From positions 1-5,045 of the forward strand of contig NZ_JOIU01000062.1 of assembly GCF_000720135.1 (NCBI RefSeq): a stretch of 5,045 nt of DNA, read 5' to 3'. The notes under the pieces are model-generated. The model did no database searches, had not been told where the DNA came from, and was given only the letters and a program-made list of their open reading frames with translations. Each line of letters begins with the position of its first letter. Positions within the stretch are counted from its first letter, which is position 1. The position numbers were made by a program, and so were the translations under genes. The DNA comes from Streptomyces sp. NRRL S-1022 (lineage in GTDB: Bacteria > Actinomycetota > Actinomycetes > Streptomycetales > Streptomycetaceae). Positions 1 to 5,045 of the stretch are shown one piece after another.

Positions 1-2055
1 GGTGTCGCGCCACTGCCGGGCCCGGACGAAGCGCCGGGCCTCGCTCTTGTCGTCGGCGAACGTCAGCGCGGAGCCGGCGAACCGCCAGCTCTCCCGGGCC
101 ACCGTCATCCGGTCGATGGTGACCCGCGGGGAGTGGTCGGCCTCCGGCAGAAGCCGGAACCGGTCCGTCACCAGCGTGGTCAGCACGTGCGCGAACACCT
201 CCACGACCGGGAACACCGCGCCGTCGGGCAGCACCACGCAGAGCCGGCCGTCGCGGTGCTCGACGACCGCGTCGGCGCTCGGCACGGTGCGGTCCCGGAA
301 CGGGTCCGCCGTGTTGTCGAGGAGGGCGACCTGGTAGTCCCGCGGCCGTACCAGCGCGTGCCGGATGCGGGCGGAGAGCCGGGACTTGTGCTCCTTGGGC
401 AGCAGCGGCATCAGCCGTGGCGCCGGGTGGTCGCGGTCGGTGCGGTCGAACAGCTCACGGGGGTCGGGGTGCTGGTTGACGAACAGCTCGTTGCCGAGCG
501 TGTTGGCGGCCAGGTGGAGTTCGCCGAGGGTGAGGTGGAACTCGCCGCGCTCGACGGCGGCGGCGTCGTCCGCGGCGATCATCACGTCCGGGCTGATGTA
601 CCGCGCCGCGGTCCAGCCCGGCGCGGTGGCCGGTCCGAAGACCTCCGCCACCCGGCCGGCGATGTCCGCGCCGGCGACCGTGACGCGCCGCACCCCCGCC
701 GAGGCGGGGAGGATCCGCTGCCAGCGGCGCTCGAACTCCGCCTGGAGGCCGGCGGCGTCGGCGGCCGCGGCCCCGTGCAGGACCGGCATGCAGGCGAACC
801 AGAAGGCGGCCAGGTCCACCGCCCGGCCGGGTCCGGCGTCGGCCCGCAGCCGCTCGTACACCTCGGTGACGCGCTCCGTCACGCGGCCGGCCAGCGCCGA
901 GCACAGCCAGGAGGCCGCGGACATCAGCAGGTCGAGCGGGGCCAGCGCGGCCAGTACACCGCTGCCGAGCGTCACCCGGGCCGCGCGGCGGCTGTCCGAG
1001 TAGACCACGGCGCGGCCGGGCGCCGTCGTGGCGCTCTTCTCGCGTTTCGCGGCCGCGTCGGTCACCCGCTGGAACGTCTGCTCGACCGAGGTGAGGGCCG
1101 CGACCAGGCGCTCGGGGTCCTCGCCCGCCGCCCGGACGGCCTCGACCGCGCTGTCCAGTTCGTCCACCCGGGCCAGGGCGGCGGCGCGCAGCGCCGGCTC
1201 GCCGATCCGCTCCAGGCAGGCGCGCAGCCGGCGGTCGGGCCGGATGTCCGCGGGTACGTCCAGCCGCCAGGTGATCCAGCGCAGCCGGACCAGTTCGGCG
1301 AGCAGGGCGGGCACGTCCGTTCCCGGGCCGAGCTCCTGCTGGAGGGCCGGGACGGAGCGGGTGCCGTCGCACAGGCGCAGCAGCCGCAGCGTCTGCGGCG
1401 GCACCGGTCGCGGCGGCCGGGCGGGGAGCCGTACGGCGTTCTCCTCCAGCCGTACGAACGGCACCCGGCGGGGCGCCGTCCAGGGGCGCACCGCCGGGTC
1501 GGCGTCGATCTCCCGGGCCAGGGCGTCGACCGACCAGCTGGACCAGAACACCTCCGAGGACGCGGTCAGCCCGGTGCCCGGCTCGACGGCCACGCCGGCC
1601 CGGGCGGTGTCGAAGGCGCCCCAGCCGACCGGTCCGAAGAAGCCGATGGTGTCGTTCTTGACGCAGAACCGCTGCCAGTAGTGCGCGACCAGCTCCTCGC
1701 GCTGGCGTTGCTTGAAGGTGCGGCCCGCGGTCGCCGGCGACCAGTTGAGGAACGGCCGGATCGCCGAGTCGAGCACCCCCCGGTTCTGCCAGGCGACCGC
1801 CGCCCGGAACGGCCCGGAGGCGGCGATCTGCTGCGCGCTACCGGCCGCCCGCTCGGCGGCCTGCGTGAACTCTGCCTCGAAGGCCTTCCAGGCCGGGCCG
1901 GACAGGGCGTCCCGCGGCCCGAACTTGTCCGCTGCCGCGGCCAGGCCCTCCGGCGCGAGCCGGAGCACCCCGTCCGCCGGGAACCCCGCGCCGCGCACCG
2001 CGACCTGGTCCCACAGGCGCCAGCGGCCGCTCAGAGAGACGGATCCCTCGTGCAT
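1..2055 (-). CDS. LanB-like protein (lantibiotic dehydratase family, tRNA-dependent), 5' part; 3' end outside window
   Basis: Open without a stop for 685 codons from ATG 2055 to the left edge. The N terminus has the family's opening signature (VAVRGAGFPADGVLRL, residues 18-33). The strongest motif, KNDTIGFFGPVGWG (133-146), follows. Later come GRAVVYSDSRRA (347-358), YISPDVMIAADD (486-497), LGELHLAANT (510-519), PRLMPLLPKEH (546-556) and RVTIDRMTVARESWRF (644-659). Family members transfer glutamate or another amino acid from aminoacyl-tRNA to a peptide; they are expected to be cytosolic, and no signal peptide or membrane segment is seen. The start lies 11 nt after the PCP stop, with a G-run (TAGGGGG) overlapping that stop as a possible ribosome site, so coupled translation with the PCP is likely. 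By comparison with the C-terminal piece at 4914-5045, perhaps 100-150 residues are missing, which would make it a small LanB without a separate elimination domain; that is inference. Substrate and transferred amino acid are unknown. Confidence 0.87.
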   Translation of the reverse strand, partial: MHEGSVSLSGRWRLWDQVAVRGAGFPADGVLRLAPEGLAAAADKFGPRDALSGPAWKAFEAEFTQAAERAAGSAQQIAASGPFRAAVAWQNRGVLDSAIRPFLNWSPATAGRTFKQRQREELVAHYWQRFCVKNDTIGFFGPVGWGAFDTARAGVAVEPGTGLTASSEVFWSSWSVDALAREIDADPAVRPWTAPRRVPFVRLEENAVRLPARPPRPVPPQTLRLLRLCDGTRSVPALQQELGPGTDVPALLAELVRLRWITWRLDVPADIRPDRRLRACLERIGEPALRAAALARVDELDSAVEAVRAAGEDPERLVAALTSVEQTFQRVTDAAAKREKSATTAPGRAVVYSDSRRAARVTLGSGVLAALAPLDLLMSAASWLCSALAGRVTERVTEVYERLRADAGPGRAVDLAAFWFACMPVLHGAAAADAAGLQAEFERRWQRILPASAGVRRVTVAGADIAGRVAEVFGPATAPGWTAARYISPDVMIAADDAAAVERGEFHLTLGELHLAANTLGNELFVNQHPDPRELFDRTDRDHPAPRLMPLLPKEHKSRLSARIRHALVRPRDYQVALLDNTADPFRDRTVPSADAVVEHRDGRLCVVLPDGAVFPVVEVFAHVLTTLVTDRFRLLPEADHSPRVTIDRMTVARESWRFAGSALTFADDKSEARRFVRARQWRDT

Positions 2056-2066
2056 GCCGGAGCCCC

Positions 2067-2327
2067 CTAGGCCGACGCGGGAGCGAGGGACAGGTCGTCG
2101 ACGACGACTTCCGCCAGCTCGGCCGGGGACGGGTAGGTGAAGACCAGGGCGACGGCGATCTCGGCGTCCAGCAGTTCCTGGAGACGGTGGACGATCTGGA
2201 ACGCGGCGAGCGAGTCGCCGCCCGCCTCGAAGAAGTCACTCGTGGCGTCGAGGGTGTCGTCGCCGAGCGTCTCGCGGTAGTAGCCGGTGATCAGGCGGGT
2301 GAGTTCGGCGGTGTCGGTGATGTTCAT
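2067..2327 (-). CDS. free-standing peptidyl/acyl carrier protein (PCP)
   Basis: 86 aa, the normal size for a discrete carrier protein. The phosphopantetheine site is DFFEAGGDSLAAFQI (31-45), with Ser39 as the expected attachment residue. The flanking helices look typical: an N-terminal helix (about 7-20) and a third-helix region ending in VFTYPSPAELAEVV (about 62-75). The GGDSL form favours a PCP-type over a fatty-acid ACP. After activation by a phosphopantetheinyl transferase (not in this window) it should carry an aminoacyl thioester, most simply loaded by the A domain at 3391-4917. ATG 2327 is preceded by AAGGAC with about 5 nt spacing, a good ribosome site. The gene follows an unusual C-rich leader and is followed after 11 nt by the LanB-like gene, which makes the PCP the obvious candidate partner or substrate carrier for that enzyme. 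No catalytic domain is fused to it. Confidence 0.93.
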   Translation of the reverse strand: MNITDTAELTRLITGYYRETLGDDTLDATSDFFEAGGDSLAAFQIVHRLQELLDAEIAVALVFTYPSPAELAEVVVDDLSLAPASA

Positions 2328-2446
2328 GGCCCGTCCTTCTTCGAAGTGGTGTGGCGAGTGGTGTGTGGGAAGTGGGGGTGGGAAGTGGTGTGGGCAGGGA
2401 CAGAGGAGACAGGGGGCAAGGGAGAGGGAAGACGCGGCCCGGCCGG
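2328..2446 (-). promoter_or_regulatory. C-rich, G-poor leader between PLP-enzyme and PCP genes
   Basis: This is the only real gap in the otherwise tightly packed operon. On the coding (RNA) strand, positions 2430-2341 contain 51 C and only 6 G in 90 nt, in a genome fraction where G and C are otherwise roughly balanced. Such C>G bubbles are the hallmark of Rho-utilisation (rut) regions and of unstructured leaders. I see no convincing -10/-35 pair and no hairpin followed by a U-run. The 3' end of the gap carries the PCP ribosome site (AAGGAC, 2338-2333). It could modulate expression of the PCP-LanB pair relative to the upstream genes, or act as a processing site; these roles are inferred from composition only. 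Confidence 0.5.
2343..2394. repeat. degenerate ~13-bp tandem repeat, G-rich on + strand
   Basis: The + strand has four AGTGG-containing units starting at 2345, 2357, 2371 and 2384, spaced 12, 14 and 13 bp. Within it, GAAGTGGTGTGG is exactly repeated at 2343-2354 and 2382-2393, and GTGGGAAGTGG at 2365-2375 and 2378-2388. Runs of three or more G at 2367, 2374, 2380, 2392 and 2397 give a possible G-quadruplex on the template strand. The repeats underlie the C-rich character of the leader. No protein-coding explanation is apparent. Confidence 0.65.
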
Positions 2447-3394
2447 TCAGCGGCCGGTGCCGACGTACGCGGACCGGGCGGCGCCCAGGGCCGCTGCGCT
2501 GTTGCCGCCGGAGACGACGACGGCGCTGCGGCCGGGCAGCCCGAGCCGGAGGGCGCCGGCCAGGGCGGCCGCGCCGCTCGGCTCGGCCGGGATGCCGGCG
2601 CGGTGCAGCAGGGCCATCGCGCGGAGCACGGCCCGGTCGCCGACACCGATCAGCTCGTCGACCCGGTGCCGGACGATCGGGAGGATCACCTCGCCCGGCC
2701 GCTGGCCGCGCAGTCCGTCAGCCACCGAGTCGCTGGGCGGCACCTCGACCGGACGGCCCGCGGCGAGGGAGCGGGCGTAGCGCCGGGCCCGGTCGGGCTC
2801 CACACCGATGATCCGGACCGTGCTGCGCAGATGGGCGGCGGCGAGGCAGACGCCGGCCAGCAGGCCGCCGCCGCCCACCGGTACGAAGACCGCGTCGAGG
2901 TCGGGGGCGTCCCGCAGCACCTCCAGACCGACGGTGCCCTGCCCGGCCACCACCAGTTCGTGGTCGGAGGAGGGCACCAGTGCGGCCCCGGTACGGACGG
3001 CGAGGTCCTTGGCGTACCGGTCGCGGTCGGCCACCCCGCCGGGCACCCGGACGACCCGGGCGCCGAGCGCCCGGATGGCCGCTTCCTTCGCCTCGGCAGC
3101 GCCGGCCGCCATCACCACCGTCACCCGGACGCCCCGCGTGCGGCCGAGGGTGGCCACCGCGATGCCGTGGTTGCCGGAGGAGCCGGCGACCACCTCGTCG
3201 GCGTCGAGCGCGAGCATCGCGTTGGCCGCGCCGCGGAGCTTGAACGACCCGCTGTACTGGAGGTGTTCGGCCTTGACCAGCAGTCCGGGCAGCGCGTCGG
3301 GGCGCAGCAGCGGGGTGCGCCTGACATGGGGTGCGATCCGGTCGGCGGCGGCCGGGACGGCGGCCGGTGCGATCCGGGTGTCCGCGGCCGTCAT
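2447..3394 (-). CDS. PLP-dependent threonine/serine dehydratase or serine racemase-like enzyme (fold type II)
   Basis: 315 aa. Fold-type II PLP signatures appear in order: SGSFKLRGA with the expected Schiff-base Lys52; SSGNHG (72-77), the loop that grips substrate carboxylate, whose Ser73 aligns with the catalytic serine of serine racemase; VPVGGGGLLAG (171-181), the phosphate-binding glycine loop; SVADGL (223-228); EPSGAAALAG (271-280); and SGGN (295-298), with Ser295 expected near the pyridine nitrogen. Known relatives deaminate Thr or Ser to 2-oxo acids, racemise Ser or Asp, or dehydrate hydroxy-Asp. It has only the catalytic domain and lacks the C-terminal regulatory domain of biosynthetic IlvA, which suits a pathway-dedicated enzyme. 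The start ATG 3394 overlaps the A-domain stop (ATGA), with GGAG 8 nt upstream. Its position between the A-domain and PCP genes suggests that it makes, epimerises or eliminates the amino acid used there. The exact reaction cannot be read from sequence; a housekeeping role is unlikely given the coupling. Confidence 0.92.
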   Translation of the reverse strand: MTAADTRIAPAAVPAAADRIAPHVRRTPLLRPDALPGLLVKAEHLQYSGSFKLRGAANAMLALDADEVVAGSSGNHGIAVATLGRTRGVRVTVVMAAGAAEAKEAAIRALGARVVRVPGGVADRDRYAKDLAVRTGAALVPSSDHELVVAGQGTVGLEVLRDAPDLDAVFVPVGGGGLLAGVCLAAAHLRSTVRIIGVEPDRARRYARSLAAGRPVEVPPSDSVADGLRGQRPGEVILPIVRHRVDELIGVGDRAVLRAMALLHRAGIPAEPSGAAALAGALRLGLPGRSAVVVSGGNSAAALGAARSAYVGTGR

Positions 3395-4917
3395 GACACG
3401 GGCTCCGGCTGGGGGGCGCGCAGTGCCCGCCGGTCGGCCTTGCCGCTGTGGGTGACGGGCAGGCGCTCCAGCCGGGTGAACCGCCTGGGCATCATGTGCG
3501 GGGGCAGGGTGCGGGCCAGGAAGGCGCGCAGCTGGGCGTCGGTGGTGTCCGCGAGCGGGCCGGTGACATGGGCGCCGAGCCAGGTCCGGCCCCGGTCGTC
3601 GGTCTCGGCGGTCACCACCGCGCCGGTGACCTCGGGGTGGGCGAGCAGAGCGCCCTCGATCTCGGCCGGGTCCACCCGGTGGCCGCGGATCTTGATCTGG
3701 CGGTCGGCCCGGCCGAGGTACGTGAGGGTCCCGTCGGGAGCGCGCCGGGCGAGGTCGCCGGTGCGGTACAGCCGTGCGCCGGGCGGCCCGTACGGATCGG
3801 GCGGGAACCGGTCGGCGGTCAGAGCGGGCCGCCCGCCGTAGCCGCGGGCCACGCCCGCGCCGCCGATGTGGACCTCGCCGGTCCGCCCGTCCGCGACTTC
3901 GCGGCCCTGCGGATCGAGCAGCCGTACGACGGTGCCGTCGATGGCGGTGCCGACGGTGTCGGCGGAGGTGTCGGGGTCGGCCGGCACCTCGTGGCGGGTG
4001 GAGGTCATGGTGCACTCGCTGGGCCCGTACTGGTTGACCAGTCGGCCGCCGACCAGCGCACGGCCGCCGGCGGCGAGGAAGGGGCGCAGCGACTCGCCGC
4101 TGGAGCAGACCAGGCGCAGGGAGCGCAGCCGCTCGGCCGCGCGGGGCGACTGGGCGAGGAAGCCCAGGAAGGAGGGAGTGGTGCTGAGGAGGGTGTCGAC
4201 GCCGTACTCGGTGACGGTGTCGGCGAAGGACTCGGCGTGCAGCAGCCGTGAGCGTTCCACCAGGACGACGCACCCGCCCGCGGCGAGCGGGGCGAAGGTG
4301 TCCCGGATGGAGGCGTCGTAGCCGGGCGGGGCGAGCTGGAGGGTGACGGTGCCGGGGCCGAGGGAATTGTCGCGGACGACGGCGCGCAGGTACGTGTCCA
4401 GGCCGCCGTGCTCGATCAGGACGGGATGGGGCGCACCGGTCGAGCCCGAGGTGTGGCTGACGTAGGCGAGCGAGCGCGGGTGCGGGGTGCCGAAGGCGGC
4501 CGGCGGCGGGCCGGCGGCGGGGAGCCGGTCGACCAGGACGGCGGGCGCGTCGACCAGCGGTCCGAGACGGCCGGCGAGGGCGGCACAGGTGATCAGGTGG
4601 GCCGCGCCGCCGCCGGACGCGAGCGCGGCCAGCCGCAGGTCGGGCAGGCCGGTGTCCAGCGTGAGGAACGCCCCGCCGGCCCGGACGACCGCCGCGGTCG
4701 CCACCACGGCGTCCACGCCGGGGGGCAGGGCCACCGCGCAGACCCGCTCCGGTCCCACGCCGTGGGCGACGAGACGGGCGGCGAGCCGGTCGATCCGGGC
4801 GGCGAGTTCGCCGTAGCCGGTCGGGCCGTCGGCGGTCAGCACGGCGGGGGAGCGGGGAGCGCGGTCGGCGTGCGCGCGGATGTCCTCGACGAAGGTTCTC
4901 GGTGCGGGGGCGGTCAT
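3391..4917 (-). CDS. free-standing NRPS-type amino-acid adenylation domain
   Basis: 508 aa, exactly one A domain with no condensation, carrier or thioesterase part. Core motifs in order: A2 RAGGAFLTLD (79-88), A3 HTSGSTGAPHPV (155-166), A4 GYDASIRD (199-206), A5 NQYGPSE (295-301), A6 GEVHIGGAGVARGY (347-360), A7 YRTGDL (384-389), A8 GRADRQIKIRGHRV (402-415), A9 LPPHMMP (471-477), A10 THSGKADR with catalytic Lys493. It should form an aminoacyl-AMP and load a carrier protein, most likely the PCP at 2067-2327. Manual alignment gives the pocket residues D201, A202, R205, S245, V270, S272, Q296, M304, T305, K493. The first Asp implies an alpha-amino acid, but I do not recognise the code. A3 has His-Pro (164-165) where Lys-Gly is usual. 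The start overlaps the upstream LanB-like stop (ATGA) and is preceded by GGGGAG; the stop overlaps the PLP-enzyme start. Confidence 0.95.
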   Translation of the reverse strand: MTAPAPRTFVEDIRAHADRAPRSPAVLTADGPTGYGELAARIDRLAARLVAHGVGPERVCAVALPPGVDAVVATAAVVRAGGAFLTLDTGLPDLRLAALASGGGAAHLITCAALAGRLGPLVDAPAVLVDRLPAAGPPPAAFGTPHPRSLAYVSHTSGSTGAPHPVLIEHGGLDTYLRAVVRDNSLGPGTVTLQLAPPGYDASIRDTFAPLAAGGCVVLVERSRLLHAESFADTVTEYGVDTLLSTTPSFLGFLAQSPRAAERLRSLRLVCSSGESLRPFLAAGGRALVGGRLVNQYGPSECTMTSTRHEVPADPDTSADTVGTAIDGTVVRLLDPQGREVADGRTGEVHIGGAGVARGYGGRPALTADRFPPDPYGPPGARLYRTGDLARRAPDGTLTYLGRADRQIKIRGHRVDPAEIEGALLAHPEVTGAVVTAETDDRGRTWLGAHVTGPLADTTDAQLRAFLARTLPPHMMPRRFTRLERLPVTHSGKADRRALRAPQPEPVS

Positions 4918-5045
4918 GCCGGCTCCCCGGGAGCGGTGCTCGGGTCGACGGCGACGAGGCGGAGTTCGCTGGTGTAGCGGTGGCCCTGGTCGTCGGTGAG
5001 CCAGGTCTGTTCGGGGGTGGGGAGCATCTCGGTGACGGTGAGGCG
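4914..5045 (-). CDS. C-terminal end of a second LanB-like protein, 5' part outside window
   Basis: Reading leftwards from the right edge, 43 codons end in TGA (4916-4914). The peptide contains TEMLPTPEQTWLTDDQGHR (4-22), then YTSELRLVAVD (24-34) and a short Pro/Gly-rich tail. From memory of the family, an EMLP-x(4)-WL-x-D-x(2)-G-x-RYTSELR ending is characteristic of small actinobacterial lantibiotic-dehydratase-like proteins, matching the type of N-terminal region seen at 1-2055. If correct, LanB-like genes stand on both sides of the A/PLP/PCP cassette. The stop overlaps the A-domain start by four bases (ATGA), so the two are translationally coupled. With only 43 residues, the family call rests on one motif block, and catalytic competence cannot be judged. 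Confidence 0.62.
   Translation of the reverse strand, partial: RLTVTEMLPTPEQTWLTDDQGHRYTSELRLVAVDPSTAPGEPA
4922..4934 (-). promoter_or_regulatory. ribosome-binding site of the A-domain gene inside a small inverted repeat
   Basis: GGGGAG (4928-4923) lies 5 nt before the A-domain ATG at 4917 and inside the 3' coding end of the upstream LanB-like gene. The surrounding 13 nt (GCTCC-CCG-GGAGC on the + strand) are an inverted repeat that could fold into a five-pair hairpin hiding the site. Ribosomes finishing the upstream gene would open it, which would reinforce coupling. The pairing is visible in the sequence; the regulatory effect is inference. Confidence 0.4.

Noticed and set aside
455..1372. 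Minus-strand frame of 305 codons within the LanB-like gene
   Set aside because: Different frame from the motif-bearing LanB-like frame, and Arg/Gly/Pro-rich with no domain.
133..2070. Long + strand open frame of 645 codons
   Set aside because: It is antisense to the LanB-like gene, its product is a Gly/Arg/Val/Pro-rich sequence with no family motif, and long antisense frames are expected in high-GC DNA. The minus frame carries clear motifs.
2324..2419. 31-codon TTG-started minus-strand frame, rich in His/Thr/Ser/Pro, whose TGA overlaps the PCP start codon, as a leader or precursor peptide
   Set aside because: No ribosome site precedes the TTG, the start codon is rare, and the composition simply reflects the C-rich spacer. 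The overlap with the PCP start is worth remembering if the frame proves conserved.
2439..2457. CCGGCC/GGCCGG hairpin around the PLP-enzyme stop codon as an intrinsic terminator
   Set aside because: The stem has only six pairs and is not followed by a U-tract in the RNA sense; such palindromes are common by chance in this base composition.
2351..3841. Long + strand open frame of 496 codons, and other + strand frames across 2187-4977
   Set aside because: All are antisense to well-supported minus-strand genes, with low-complexity Arg/Gly/Ala composition and no recognisable domain.
3395..4273. N-terminal extension of the PLP-enzyme frame upstream to 4273 (608 codons in total)
   Set aside because: The extra residues are an out-of-frame reading of the A-domain gene and are Arg/Pro-rich. 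ATG 3394 has a ribosome site and an ATGA overlap, and gives the family's normal length.
1..5045. Classical lanthipeptide or thiopeptide cluster
   Set aside because: LanB-like genes alone do not prove it: no precursor peptide, LanC cyclase, YcaO enzyme, protease or peptide transporter is visible, and an A-domain/PCP pair is foreign to those pathways. Genes outside the window could change this view.

Overview
The DNA is very GC-rich (about 70% or more by eye), shows strong GC bias at codon third positions, and encodes actinomycete-type protein families. It looks like part of a specialised-metabolite gene cluster from a Streptomyces-like actinobacterium; the genus cannot be fixed from this window. 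All genes recognised here lie on the minus strand, so the locus is read from high to low coordinates. No TTA (bldA-type) codon occurs on the coding strand.

Layout in transcription order: (i) 5045-4914, the last 43 residues of a lantibiotic-dehydratase-like (LanB-like) protein whose body lies outside the window; (ii) 4917-3391, a complete free-standing amino-acid adenylation (A) domain of 508 aa; (iii) 3394-2447, a 315-aa PLP enzyme of the threonine dehydratase/serine racemase family; (iv) 2446-2328, a 119-bp spacer that is extremely C-rich and G-poor on the RNA strand and carries a degenerate tandem repeat; (v) 2327-2067, an 86-aa free-standing peptidyl carrier protein (PCP); (vi) 2055-1, the first 685 residues of a second LanB-like protein, running off the left edge. 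ATGA overlaps join (i)-(ii) and (ii)-(iii), and only 11 nt separate (v) from (vi), so this reads as one operon, with the spacer as its only break.

The notable point is the combination. A domain plus PCP is nonribosomal-peptide machinery that activates an amino acid as an AMP ester and holds it as a thioester. LanB-like enzymes are known to use aminoacyl-tRNA, either to glutamylate Ser/Thr in lanthipeptide and thiopeptide precursors or, in the PEARL branch, to add an amino acid to the C terminus of a scaffold peptide. Two LanB-like genes bracket the A/PLP/PCP cassette, and no ribosomal precursor peptide gene is visible. My working inference is a hybrid pathway: the A domain loads an amino acid onto the PCP, the PLP enzyme makes or alters an amino acid, and the LanB-like enzymes extend or modify the carrier-bound aminoacyl group with aminoacyl-tRNA. 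The gene families are well supported by the sequence. The joint function and the product are not known.
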